The notes beneath the pieces are model-generated. The model worked only from the letters and a program-made list of their open reading frames with translations, was not told where the DNA came from and did no database searches. The position numbers were made by a program, and so were the translations under genes. A stretch of DNA of 20,958 nt from NCBI RefSeq assembly GCF_036639235.1, contig NZ_JAVWJB010000034.1:1-20958 (forward strand). The letters are read 5' to 3'. Positions within the stretch are counted from its first letter, which is position 1; each line of letters begins with the position of its first letter. Positions 1-7,334 of the stretch are shown here, in pieces. The stretch comes from Clostridium_AB sp036639235. Lineage in GTDB: Bacteria > Bacillota > Clostridia > Clostridiales > Caloramatoraceae.

Positions 1-1
1 A

Positions 2-463
2 ACTATGAGTTCACGTGAGGTACGTGGATATAAGTTTTTTCATGGTGTAGATAGTAATATTATGGAGTATATGAGAATTGAGGATACATTAACAAGCTTT
101 AAAATGACTAAAGTTGAAAAATATATACATTTTACAGGAGACGAGAAGAATATTAAGTTTACTGTTAAGTATAATCTATATGGTGGTGTTACTAACTATG
201 CATTCCAAAAGCAGATTTTTGATAATAAAACAGCTAGAGATTTAGAGGATAAGGTTATTCAACATATGAGTAGACAGTTAATAGAAATAACAGACTACTT
301 CCAAAATGAGATAGGCCTTGATTATCTAGGATTTAATGAATATATGATTAAATATCATCCTAAGGTTTATAAGGCTAATAAGGACTGGGATACTGCATTT
401 AGAAATGCAGAAATTGATTTTAAGGTTGATGTAAACATTCAAAGATTTGGAGATAGCAAGTAA
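2..463 (+). CDS. Ger(x)C family spore germination protein, C-terminal part (5' end outside window)
   Basis: The frame is open to the left window edge, so this is the last ~150 residues of a longer protein; family members are usually around 370-400 residues. The end of the product matches the C-terminal domain of Ger(x)C (GerAC-like) lipoproteins. It has a long helix with a charged start (DLEDKVIQHMSRQL), the typical 'D-x-x-G-F-x-E' turn (residues near LDYLGFNEYMIKYHP), a W-D near KDWDTAF, and a final strand of alternating charged and hydrophobic residues (FKVDVNIQRFG). Ger(x)C proteins are outer-face lipoprotein subunits of nutrient germinant receptors in the spore inner membrane. An ATG at position 5 is internal to the domain and is not taken as the start. 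GerA- and GerB-type partner genes would be expected upstream, outside the window. The family call rests on remembered motif pattern. Confidence 0.72.
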   Translation, partial: TMSSREVRGYKFFHGVDSNIMEYMRIEDTLTSFKMTKVEKYIHFTGDEKNIKFTVKYNLYGGVTNYAFQKQIFDNKTARDLEDKVIQHMSRQLIEITDYFQNEIGLDYLGFNEYMIKYHPKVYKANKDWDTAFRNAEIDFKVDVNIQRFGDSK

Positions 464-469
464 ATAAAA

Positions 470-512
470 TAGGTGGTTTTAAAGCTAATAAGCTTTGAAA
501 CCGCCTATTTTT
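470..512 (+). terminator. Rho-independent terminator after the Ger(x)C gene
   Basis: A 17-bp stem (470-486 with 491-507, two G-U pairs) closes on an AATA loop and is followed by TTTTTAG. It begins seven bases after the stop codon. Strong intrinsic terminator. Confidence 0.9.
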
Positions 513-574
513 AGTTAGATATATAAGAGATATAAAAATTATTATTGAGTTTCTTAAAAAATTTTTAAATGATA

Positions 575-605
575 TGTATAAACTTTTGAAAATGTGGACA
601 AGATT
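575..605 (+). promoter_or_regulatory. Possible sigma-F-type promoter of spoIIR
   Basis: TGTATA at 575-580 is followed after 15 bases by GGACAAGATT at 596-605. This resembles the forespore sigma-F pattern (GYATA, 14-16 bases, GGNNANAHTR), but two of the conserved -10 positions mismatch. spoIIR is a known sigma-F gene in Bacillus, which supports the idea. No good sigma-A pair is seen in the gap. Confidence 0.35.
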
Positions 606-634
606 ATAATACAAAGGGTTAAGGGGGAATAAAC

Positions 635-1276
635 ATGATTAAGGAATTTATAAAAAGAAATTCAAAGAAATTAATAATTACTTCTCTAGTAGCAGCTACA
701 GTAGTAGCATCTGTTGGAGGTTATATATATACAAAGCAGAATGAATTTAAGAATAAGGTGGTAAGATTCCACGTTTTAGCTAATAGTGATAGTAATGTTG
801 ACCAAGCTGTTAAGCTTAAGGTTAAGGATGAGGTTATTAAGTACGTGCAGCCTCTACTTAAAGAGAGTAAGTCAATTGAACAGTCAAAGGATATACTAAA
901 TAGTAATAAGGATAAGATTATCGCTATTGCTAATAAAGAACTTTCAGATAATGGACAAACCTACACAGCTTCAGCTAAACTTTCGAAGTTTGACTTTCCA
1001 GTAAAGAGTTATGGAGATATTGTTTTCCCAAGTGGAGAGTATGAGGCTTTTAGAATAGTTTTAGGAAATGGAGAAGGTAAGAACTGGTGGTGTGTAATGT
1101 TTCCTCCACTATGCTTTATAGATGTAAAGAATGCTGTTGCAGATAAGGAAATGCAGTCAGAACTTTCAAAGGTTTTAACAGATGAAGAACTTGAAAAGGT
1201 TAATGCTAAAAAGGAAAACACTAATGTAAAATTCAAATTTAAAGCTGTTGAGGTTTTAAAGGGATTAATGAATTAG
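635..1276 (+). CDS. spoIIR: Stage II sporulation protein R (SpoIIR)
   Basis: SpoIIR is the forespore-made secreted signal that makes the membrane protease SpoIIGA cleave pro-sigma-E in the mother cell. The 213-residue product has one N-terminal hydrophobic segment (about residues 13-32) acting as signal or anchor. Then come family hallmarks: RFHVLANSDS (44-53) with DQAVKLKVKDEV after it, GEYEAFRIVLG (134-144) and WWCVMFPPLCFID (151-163). Length and order of motifs are normal for the family. The ATG follows an AAGGGGGAA ribosome binding site. The gene stands alone between two terminators, with a possible sigma-F promoter in front. It lies near other spore genes (Ger(x)C upstream, sleB-ypeB downstream) but is not in an operon with them. 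Confidence 0.95.
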   Translation: MIKEFIKRNSKKLIITSLVAATVVASVGGYIYTKQNEFKNKVVRFHVLANSDSNVDQAVKLKVKDEVIKYVQPLLKESKSIEQSKDILNSNKDKIIAIANKELSDNGQTYTASAKLSKFDFPVKSYGDIVFPSGEYEAFRIVLGNGEGKNWWCVMFPPLCFIDVKNAVADKEMQSELSKVLTDEELEKVNAKKENTNVKFKFKAVEVLKGLMN

Positions 1277-1295
1277 CCCCCCAATAAATTTATAT

Positions 1296-1332
1296 AAATG
1301 GATGTCCTTCAATGTAAGGCATCCATTTTTTA
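1296..1332 (+). terminator. Rho-independent terminator after spoIIR
   Basis: The arm 1296-1309 pairs with 1316-1328 with one bulged T, and is followed by a run of T residues (1326-1331). Confidence 0.82.
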
Positions 1333-1347
1333 GTGTTTTTTGTATAC

Positions 1348-1376
1348 TTGTAATGATTTTTACTTTATAATATAAT
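1348..1376 (+). promoter_or_regulatory. Sigma-A promoter for the M23 peptidase-ftsX unit
   Basis: TTGTAA (1348-1353), 17 bases, TATAAT (1371-1376). Both boxes are near consensus with ideal spacing. Transcription would start near 1383, giving a leader of about 85 bases that contains an extra ribosome binding site at 1389-1398. Confidence 0.65.
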
Positions 1377-1388
1377 TTTTATAACTAG

Positions 1389-1414
1389 AAAGGAGGGGTA
1401 ATTTGTCATTTTAA
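1389..1414 (+). promoter_or_regulatory. Orphan Shine-Dalgarno with a three-codon mini-ORF in the leader
   Basis: AAAGGAGGGG (1389-1398) is at least as strong as the real ribosome binding site of the gene downstream. Six bases after its AGGAGG core lies TTG TCA TTT TAA (1403-1414), a three-codon frame. It could be a leader peptide site, a ribosome standby site, or chance in purine-rich DNA. The sequence alone does not decide. Confidence 0.3.
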
Positions 1415-1468
1415 GTTATAAATTCAGGAAAAATGATTCTGGATTGCTCTTTAAATAGGAGGATAATT

Positions 1469-2683
1469 ATGAAAAAAGTTATTGCAAGTTTATTAATTGT
1501 TACTATGATTTACAATATGTTTACATATACGGAGCTAGGGGTAGCCAAGGCTTCTAAAAATGAAATATCAAATAAAAAAGAAGAGATTAAGGATTATCAA
1601 AACAAATTAGAACAAACAAAGAAGGATAGAAAGCAAATTGAAGCAGAGGCTGCAAAGCTTGACCTTGAAGTTGAGACTTCAGAGAAAAAGCTTAAGGAAT
1701 TAACAAGCAGAATTACTGTTTTAGAAAAGGATAATAAATCTATCCAGGAAGAAATTAAAAAAAGCCAAATCAAAATGGATGAAAACTATAAGATTATGGC
1801 TGATATAATTAAAATAGAATATGAGCAGCAATCAGTAGGATATATATCACTACTTCTTGAATCAAAGAGCTTTAGTAACTTTTTAAGAAGGGTAGAGGTT
1901 GTTTTTGGTCTGATTAAAAACAACGATAAGGTTATAAGTGAAACGAAAACACTCGAGGAAAATTTATCAGCTAAGAAAGCGACATTAGAATCACAAATTA
2001 AAGAGTTTGAAGCTAAAAAGGTTGAAGCTACTAAGGAAAATGCAAATCTTCAAGCTTTAAAGATTAAGAAAAAGTCTGAGATAGACAAGCTTATATTAGC
2101 TCAAGGTCAAATATCATCAGATATTAAGTTAAGCCAGAAGCAACTGGATGAACTTGAAAGTTCTAGGGAAGATTTAGAACAGGAAATTAAACCAAATCCA
2201 GGAGGTGGTTCAACTGGAGGAGGCTCAACTGGAGGAGGTTCAACTGGTGGGGGCTCAACTGGAGGAGGCTCAACCGGAGGAGGAGACCAACAGGGAGGAA
2301 ACTTCTCATGGCCAGTACCAGGGCATAAGTATATATCATCTAAGTTTGGATATAGAAAGCATCCTATTTCAGGACAAATGAAGCTTCATTCAGGTATAGA
2401 TATACCAGCTCCTGCTGGTACACCAGTTGTTTCAGCAAGTTCAGGTAAGGTTGTAATGTCTAAATACCATAATGCATATGGTAATTTTATTGCTATAGAT
2501 CATGGTGGAGGATTAGTTTCATACTATGCACATAATACTGAAAGACTAGTTTCTGTTGGAGACACTGTTTCTAAGGGGCAAAAAATTGCAACTGTAGGTA
2601 CTACAGGGTACTCAACAGGAAATCACCTTCATTTTGAAGTAAAGAAAAACGGTCAATTTGTAGACCCTGAGGGGTATCTATAG
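1469..2683 (+). CDS. Secreted coiled-coil M23 (LytM) murein endopeptidase, EnvC/PcsB-like layout
   Basis: The 404-residue protein has a signal peptide (MKK plus hydrophobic stretch, to about residue 28). A long charged coiled coil follows (about 30-237), then a flexible glycine linker of five GGGST units (about 245-272), and a C-terminal M23 domain (about 280-404). The M23 domain keeps the zinc and catalytic residues: H and D of HSGID, H of YYAHN, and HLHFEV. It should therefore be an active endopeptidase cutting peptidoglycan peptides outside the membrane. The start at 1469 is chosen because AGGAGG (1457-1462) lies six bases before it; an in-frame ATG at 1433 has no good site and would spoil the signal peptide. 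ftsX follows 59 bases later. Coiled-coil hydrolases of this kind are classic partners of FtsEX, so activation through FtsX is the likely role (inference). Confidence 0.9.
   Translation: MKKVIASLLIVTMIYNMFTYTELGVAKASKNEISNKKEEIKDYQNKLEQTKKDRKQIEAEAAKLDLEVETSEKKLKELTSRITVLEKDNKSIQEEIKKSQIKMDENYKIMADIIKIEYEQQSVGYISLLLESKSFSNFLRRVEVVFGLIKNNDKVISETKTLEENLSAKKATLESQIKEFEAKKVEATKENANLQALKIKKKSEIDKLILAQGQISSDIKLSQKQLDELESSREDLEQEIKPNPGGGSTGGGSTGGGSTGGGSTGGGSTGGGDQQGGNFSWPVPGHKYISSKFGYRKHPISGQMKLHSGIDIPAPAGTPVVSASSGKVVMSKYHNAYGNFIAIDHGGGLVSYYAHNTERLVSVGDTVSKGQKIATVGTTGYSTGNHLHFEVKKNGQFVDPEGYL
2201..2284 (+). repeat. 15-bp tandem repeat coding for GGGST units
   Basis: About 5.6 copies of a 15-base unit (form GGAGGAGGYTCAACT) with third-position variants. 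Each codes Gly-Gly-Gly-Ser-Thr in the linker between the coiled coil and the M23 domain. Copy-number change would alter linker length in frame. Confidence 0.92.
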
Positions 2684-2742
2684 GATTAAAGTATAGATTT
2701 AGTATAATACGTAGCAAATATAACTTTAAGGAGGACTAGCTT

Positions 2743-3663
2743 TTGAAGTTAAATACTATAAAGAATCTTGTTAAGGATGGAGCGCGGGGACTACTTGTAA
2801 ACAGGTTAGTTTCATTTGTTGCAATAACAACTGTTTTTATAGCCTTAACAATACTTGGAGTGTTTTATTTAGTTGTAGATACAACTAATACTAATATAAA
2901 TAATTTTCAAAAACAGGTTGAGGTTGTTGCCTTTATAAATAAAGGTGTTAGTGAGGATAAAATAAACTTTATAAAGAGTGAAATTGAGAAAATGGACAAT
3001 GTTGAGAAGGTGGAGTATATATCATCTGATAAGGGATTGTCACAGTATAAGGATAGTTTTAAAAATGATGGCGATAGGGACATGCAAAGAATACTTGATG
3101 AGGTTGTAAAGAATGAGGAAAATCCAATTCCATCTAGTTTTGAAATAACAACAAAGTCTCCAGAGACTAACAAAGAAGTAGAGAAAAAGTTAACTACCTA
3201 TAAGGAAGTTTATAAGGTTAATGACGGAAATATAGTAACTGAGTTTCTTCAAAAAATAAATAAGTATACAGCTGTTGTAGGTGTTGTGCTTATGAGCGTA
3301 CTAGCTGTTATTTCTGTAGTATTAATCTCTAATTCTATTAAGGTTACTGTGTTTGTTAGAAGAAAGGAAATAAGTATAACAAAATATATTGGTGCAACTG
3401 ACAACTATATAAGACTTCCATTTGTTATTGAGGGATTGTTAATTGGACTTGTTGGGTCAATATTAAGTATAGTAGTTGTTACAATTGTATTTGTAGGGGT
3501 TTCACCTACTGTAATAGCATCACTTAGTGATATGATGGGTGAATTTATTATGCCATCAGCTAAGGATGTAATATTTATGTTAACTCCCATATCTGTAGTT
3601 ACAGGAACACTAATAGGTTGTATAGGAAGTCAGTTATCACTTACTAAATACCTAAATATATAA
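2743..3663 (+). CDS. ftsX: Cell-division ABC transporter permease-like protein FtsX
   Basis: The 306-residue protein has the FtsX plan. A first membrane helix (about 22-45) is followed by an extracytoplasmic domain (about 46-172) and three more helices (about 175-197, 225-250, 275-300). The cytoplasmic loop VFVRRKEISITKYIGATDNYIRLPF is characteristic, where FtsE would contact FtsX. The start is a TTG with AAGGAGG (2728-2734) eight bases upstream; no better start is close. FtsX with the ATPase FtsE passes a cytoplasmic signal to periplasmic or extracellular coiled-coil murein hydrolases during division or elongation. The gene just upstream codes such a hydrolase, but ftsE is not in its usual place before ftsX and is not in the window. 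Co-transcription with the hydrolase is likely, since no terminator separates them. Confidence 0.93.
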   Translation: MKLNTIKNLVKDGARGLLVNRLVSFVAITTVFIALTILGVFYLVVDTTNTNINNFQKQVEVVAFINKGVSEDKINFIKSEIEKMDNVEKVEYISSDKGLSQYKDSFKNDGDRDMQRILDEVVKNEENPIPSSFEITTKSPETNKEVEKKLTTYKEVYKVNDGNIVTEFLQKINKYTAVVGVVLMSVLAVISVVLISNSIKVTVFVRRKEISITKYIGATDNYIRLPFVIEGLLIGLVGSILSIVVVTIVFVGVSPTVIASLSDMMGEFIMPSAKDVIFMLTPISVVTGTLIGCIGSQLSLTKYLNI

Positions 3664-3689
3664 AATAAATATGTTAACACATAATATAA

Positions 3690-3727
3690 AAATAAGGTGT
3701 AATCTCAATTGAGATTACACCTTATTT
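3690..3727. terminator. Bidirectional terminator between ftsX and the convergent glycosyltransferase gene
   Basis: A perfect 38-base palindrome with centre at 3708/3709; arms 3690-3708 and 3709-3727. It has A residues before and T residues after on each strand, so it can stop both convergent transcripts. It overlaps the last codons of the minus-strand gene (stop at 3715-3717). Confidence 0.88.
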
Positions 3728-4851
3728 GACTGTTTATAATTATTTGCGGTCTCCACAATAAGGGTTGCTATATCACGTGTTGAGTTAGGTTTAGATTTTT
3801 CTAGGGCCATTTCTCTCATGTGATTTAAACGTAGCTTGCTTCCATATAACTGATGTATAAGATGAATTAGCTCACTATGGTCCTTAACCCGTGCGGCAAT
3901 CCCATTATTAACTAGATAGTCTGCATTCTTCTCTTCTTGACCAGGAATAGTAGAGGTAATAATAAGTGGTAGTCCCTTAACTAAAAGCTCTGCAATAGTA
4001 AGTCCACCTGGCTTTGAAACAAGAATATCACTTGCAGACATATACCTGTGTATTTCGCTTGTAAATCCTAATATAACCGTATTCTTAAGTGTTCTAGACT
4101 TAAGCTGTTCTAATTGTTCACGAAGTTTGTTGTTATTACCTGCACAGATAATAAATTGTATATCAAGATTACTAAAACAAAGTTCCTTATATATATCAGG
4201 TATGTTACCAATGCCAAGTCCACCACCCATTAAAAGTAGGGTAGGCTTATCTATATCAAGGTTAAGTTCTCTTAAAACTTCCTCTCTATTAATTGGTTCA
4301 AGGAAAGAATTCTGAATTGGGATGCCAAGGGGATATATACTACCCTTAGGAACTCCTTTTTCTCTAACCTCAGGAATAAAATCATCATGTGGGATAACAT
4401 ATCCATCTATATGATTATGGAACCAAATACTATGGGGTGCATAATCGGTTAATATTGCAATAGCTGGAATATCTACCTTATGCTTCTTCTTAAGAATAGA
4501 TACCATTTCAACAGGAAATGGATGTGTACAATATACAAGGTCAGGCTTCTTACGTGCAATAAGCTTCTTAAGCTTAATAGATAAAATATCGTTAACAAAT
4601 CCTGAAAAATTAGAAACAGCATCCTCTGTTTCTGCGTATTCATAAAGCTTACCGTACAATGCAGGGGTATTCTTAACACTTGTTAAGTATCCTCCAACAA
4701 CAACCTTATTAAGAACTGGGTTAATGTATTTTAACGTATCAAATATTTCAACTTCAACATTATCATAATGGGTGGTTAGGTAGTCTTTAATAGACTCAGC
4801 AGCTTTATTATGTCCATTACCAGCAGATACTGTAAGAGCTAGAATCTTCAA
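3715..4851 (-). CDS. UgtP/MGDG-synthase-type diacylglycerol glycosyltransferase (GT28)
   Basis: This family moves a sugar from a UDP-sugar to diacylglycerol on the inner membrane face, giving glycolipids and lipoteichoic acid anchors. The 378-residue product has the N-terminal MGDG-synthase domain (MKILALTVSAGNGHNKAAES, glycine-rich GNGH at 11-14). It also has the GT28 C-terminal donor site: MGGGLGIG near 208-215, SKPGGLT at 279-285 and IPGQEEKNADYL near 302-313. I start it at the TTG at 4851-4849: GGAG lies nine bases upstream. A TTG at 4860 touches the GGAG with no spacing and would add three residues. No transmembrane helix is apparent, as usual for these peripheral enzymes. It is alone on the minus strand with its own sigma-A promoter. 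The exact sugar and number of sugars added cannot be read from sequence. Confidence 0.88.
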   Translation of the reverse strand: MKILALTVSAGNGHNKAAESIKDYLTTHYDNVEVEIFDTLKYINPVLNKVVVGGYLTSVKNTPALYGKLYEYAETEDAVSNFSGFVNDILSIKLKKLIARKKPDLVYCTHPFPVEMVSILKKKHKVDIPAIAILTDYAPHSIWFHNHIDGYVIPHDDFIPEVREKGVPKGSIYPLGIPIQNSFLEPINREEVLRELNLDIDKPTLLLMGGGLGIGNIPDIYKELCFSNLDIQFIICAGNNNKLREQLEQLKSRTLKNTVILGFTSEIHRYMSASDILVSKPGGLTIAELLVKGLPLIITSTIPGQEEKNADYLVNNGIAARVKDHSELIHLIHQLYGSKLRLNHMREMALEKSKPNSTRDIATLIVETANNYKQSNKV

Positions 4852-4892
4852 TTTAATCAACTCCTAAATATTTAATATAATATAATATCTTG

Positions 4893-4922
4893 ATTATATC
4901 CCTAAGTATATATTTTAATCAA
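4893..4922 (-). promoter_or_regulatory. Sigma-A promoter for the minus-strand glycosyltransferase gene
   Basis: On the minus strand, TTGATT (4922-4917) is followed after 18 bases by TATAAT (4898-4893). Transcription should start near 4886, about 35 bases before the TTG start. Confidence 0.62.
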
Positions 4923-4937
4923 TTGAAACCTACTATA

Positions 4938-4955
4938 CTTAACCAAAAGGTTAAG
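4938..4955. repeat. Short inverted repeat upstream of the minus-strand promoter
   Basis: CTTAACC (4938-4944), AAAA, GGTTAAG (4949-4955). A perfect 7-bp dyad just upstream of the -35 box of the glycosyltransferase promoter and within the divergent gap to sleB. It could be an operator, but it is short enough to be chance. Confidence 0.3.
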
Positions 4956-5045
4956 ATATATTTAATATTTCTAAAAATTCCTGGTGAAAATTAATATTTA
5001 TAAAATGGATTTTTAATAAATTTATTTAAAAAAATTTGAGTTTAT

Positions 5046-5075
5046 AGAATAAAATAACTTTTTTTGAGGAAAATA
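5046..5075 (+). promoter_or_regulatory. Possible sigma-G-type promoter of sleB-ypeB
   Basis: AGAATA (5046-5051), 17 bases, GAAAATA (5069-5075), against the forespore sigma-G pattern TGAATA / CATAATA: five of six and five of seven matches. The position, about 31 bases before the ATG, is right, and sleB-ypeB is a sigma-G operon in Bacillus. AT-rich DNA makes chance matches likely. Apart from this, the minus-strand promoter and the short dyad, the 255-base divergent gap shows nothing else. Confidence 0.3.
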
Positions 5076-5106
5076 ATCCTATATGTGTGATTTAGGAGGT
5101 TATTTT

Positions 5107-5814
5107 ATGAAGAAGTTATCCTTGTATTTTATGTTATCACTTATTGTTGCGTTCTCAGGGTTATCTATTATAGGTTACAAGAAGTACACAGCAACTATGC
5201 CTACAGTTACATACAACGTAGGGGCTAGTTCAAGTGCTATAAAGGAACTCGAAGAGAGGCTTAAGTGGCTAGGGTTCTTTGAGGGAACCCCTGATAATTA
5301 TTATGGATATGATACTTTCAATGCGGTTAAGAAAGTGCAGAAAGACAGAGGTCTTAAGGTTGATGGTATTGCAGGAGATAAGACTCTAGCTACCCTTGGA
5401 ATATCTGTTGAAAATGGAGGAAGTAATAAGGTTCCGGAGAATACTAGCCCAGGGGATATTAGCCAAACTGATGAACTACTTCTTGCTAAGGCTATTAATG
5501 GAGAGTCAAGAGGAGAGCCTTATGAAGGGCAGGTAGCCGTTGGTGCTGTTATTATGAATAGGGTTACTGACCCAAGATTCCCTAATTCTATACCTAGTGT
5601 TGTTTATGAACCAGGAGCATTTTCATCAACTAGAGATGGGGAGATAGATAAGAAACTTGAGAGTTCACCTAAGAAGGCTGCACAGGATGCACTTAATGGA
5701 TGGGACCCATCAGGAGGGTGTTTATATTTCTATAATCCAGCTAAGACTAAGAATAAGTGGATATTATCAAGACCTATTGTTAAGGTAATAGGCAACCATA
5801 GATTTACTAAGTAA
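5107..5814 (+). CDS. sleB: Spore cortex-lytic enzyme SleB
   Basis: SleB is a lytic transglycosylase that degrades muramic-delta-lactam cortex peptidoglycan on germination. The 235-residue product has an N-terminal hydrophobic signal (about 5-23). A peptidoglycan-binding repeat domain follows (about 38-98; IKELEERLKWLGFF, then KVDGIAGDKTLATLG). Next is a short Asn/Ser/Pro linker and the C-terminal hydrolase-2 domain (about 122-235). The catalytic Glu is E133 in AINGESRGEPYEGQVAV, followed by VIMNRV, and YFYNPAK near the end is typical. The start at 5107 is set by TTTAGGAGGT (5091-5100) seven bases before it; an in-frame ATG at 5083 lies before that site. ypeB follows, its ribosome binding site overlapping the sleB stop codon. 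Confidence 0.95.
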   Translation: MKKLSLYFMLSLIVAFSGLSIIGYKKYTATMPTVTYNVGASSSAIKELEERLKWLGFFEGTPDNYYGYDTFNAVKKVQKDRGLKVDGIAGDKTLATLGISVENGGSNKVPENTSPGDISQTDELLLAKAINGESRGEPYEGQVAVGAVIMNRVTDPRFPNSIPSVVYEPGAFSSTRDGEIDKKLESSPKKAAQDALNGWDPSGGCLYFYNPAKTKNKWILSRPIVKVIGNHRFTK

Positions 5815-5826
5815 GGAGTGATAGCT

Positions 5827-7185
5827 ATGTTTAGAAAACAGAATGTAGTAGCCCTTCTAGTTATTATACTTGTTATTGGAAGTGTAAGCTTTGGAATAGT
5901 TACATATTCGGAGAATAAGGTGTATAAGAATTATCTTAAGGCACAGTATCAGATGAATTTATATAATTTACTAGAGGATGTTAAGGATATGCAGGTTTCC
6001 TTAAGTAAGGTTACTGTATCAAGCTCCAAAGCTCAAAGGGCAGTGTTATTTGACCAAATATCAAGGGAGGCTAATTCAGCAAAGGATATGCTACATAGCC
6101 TACCTATTGCACATGAAGCTATAGGTAATACCTCTAAGTTTTTATCTCAGGTTTCAGACTATACATATATGTTAGTTAAGTATCCAGAGAAGTCAAATGT
6201 TATTAGTGAAGATACTAACAAGGTAATTGATGGCCTTAAGAATTATTCAGCATATTTGACCCTTCAACTTAAGGCCCTTGAAAGTGAGATACTTTCAGGA
6301 AATTTTGACTGGGAAACTATACGTAATCAAGTACAAACAGTATCGGATCCTAAAATTAAGAATGCTGTAGATACTAAGTTTAATAACATTTCAGGTCAGA
6401 TGCAGGAATATCCTACTATGATTTATGATGGACCATACTCAGATAATGCACTTAATATTAAGCCTAAGATTCTTAATGAGAAGGTAGTATCAGAGGGGAT
6501 TGCACTTGAAAATGCTAGGGGCATTTTAGGTAGTGATAGGGTTAGTTCTATTAAGGTATCAGGTGAAACTAAGAACAACGCACTACCTGCATATTCTATT
6601 ACTGCAGCTCTAAAGGGACAAGATGATTCTACAGTTCATATGGATATTAGCAAAAACGGAGGTAAGCTAGTATATATGATAAATAACAGAGCAGTTGGAG
6701 TAGGGAAGCTTAATATGAAGCAGGCAATTTCTGCTGGTACTAAGTTTATTAATAATAATCCGTACCCTAAAATGGTTCCACTTTACGCTATGAAGTATGA
6801 TAATACAGCTGTTATTAACTATGTTTATGTTAAGGATGGAGTTATAGTTTATAGCGATCAGGTTAAGATTAAGGTAGCACTTGATAATGGAGAGGTTATA
6901 GGTGTTGAGTCACACACTTTCCTTAAGGATCATAGCAGTGATAGAAATATTGAGAAGCCAACCTTAAACTACAAGGCTTTAGCATCAGAAATATCTAAGA
7001 AAGCTAAGCTTAACAGTGTAAGACTTGCATTAATTCCTATAGATGGTTCAAAGGAAGTTCTTTGTTATGAATATGTAGTTGAGAAAAACTCAGAGAAGTA
7101 CATAGTATACATTAATGCTACAACTGGTAAGGAAGAAAACATACTTAAGATTATAGAAACTCCAAATGGAGAACTTACAATGTAA
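5827..7185 (+). CDS. ypeB: Germination protein YpeB
   Basis: YpeB sits in the spore inner membrane and keeps SleB stable and inactive until germination; the two proteins need each other. The 452-residue product has one N-terminal membrane helix (about 7-25). A helical middle region with many Ser and Lys follows (to about 215), and then C-terminal PepSY-type repeats (about 225-290, 298-365 and 380-447), of which AISAGTKFINNN and YIVYINATTGKEE are typical pieces. The ATG at 5827 has AAGGAG (5813-5818) eight bases upstream; a GTG at 5818 inside that site is in frame but not usable. Only 12 bases separate it from sleB, so the two are one transcript with tightly linked expression. Confidence 0.94.
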   Translation: MFRKQNVVALLVIILVIGSVSFGIVTYSENKVYKNYLKAQYQMNLYNLLEDVKDMQVSLSKVTVSSSKAQRAVLFDQISREANSAKDMLHSLPIAHEAIGNTSKFLSQVSDYTYMLVKYPEKSNVISEDTNKVIDGLKNYSAYLTLQLKALESEILSGNFDWETIRNQVQTVSDPKIKNAVDTKFNNISGQMQEYPTMIYDGPYSDNALNIKPKILNEKVVSEGIALENARGILGSDRVSSIKVSGETKNNALPAYSITAALKGQDDSTVHMDISKNGGKLVYMINNRAVGVGKLNMKQAISAGTKFINNNPYPKMVPLYAMKYDNTAVINYVYVKDGVIVYSDQVKIKVALDNGEVIGVESHTFLKDHSSDRNIEKPTLNYKALASEISKKAKLNSVRLALIPIDGSKEVLCYEYVVEKNSEKYIVYINATTGKEENILKIIETPNGELTM

Positions 7186-7205
7186 TTAGAGTATTATTTT
7201 TTAGG

Positions 7206-7245
7206 TAAGGGTTACTACATTTAATGTAAGTAGCCCTTGCTTTTC
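7206..7245 (+). terminator. Rho-independent terminator after ypeB
   Basis: AAGGGTTACT (7207-7216) pairs with AGTAGCCCTT (7229-7238), including one G-U pair. The loop can fold further, and GCTTTTC follows. The T run is short (four). Confidence 0.72.
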
Positions 7246-7279
7246 ATTGTGAAAAAATTCTACCCTATGATTTAGTTTG

Positions 7280-7288
7280 TGATATAAT
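7280..7288 (+). promoter_or_regulatory. Extended -10 promoter of murI
   Basis: TGATATAAT, an extended -10 (TGn) joined to a perfect TATAAT at 7283-7288. No -35 consensus is seen at 17 bases, which extended -10 promoters can do without. The start would be near 7295. Confidence 0.5.
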
Positions 7289-7334
7289 AAAAAGGTTAAA
7301 ATACAAGATGAGCATATAGAAGGTGGGAAGTTAT

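Noticed and set aside
1433..1468. Upstream in-frame ATG that would lengthen the M23 protein by 12 residues
   Set aside because: It has no good ribosome binding site and would place a charged stretch before the signal peptide; AGGAGG before 1469 is clear.
2684..2742. TATAAT at 2703-2708 between the M23 gene and ftsX as a separate ftsX promoter
   Set aside because: No -35 box and no TGn extension; AT-rich chance match is more likely.
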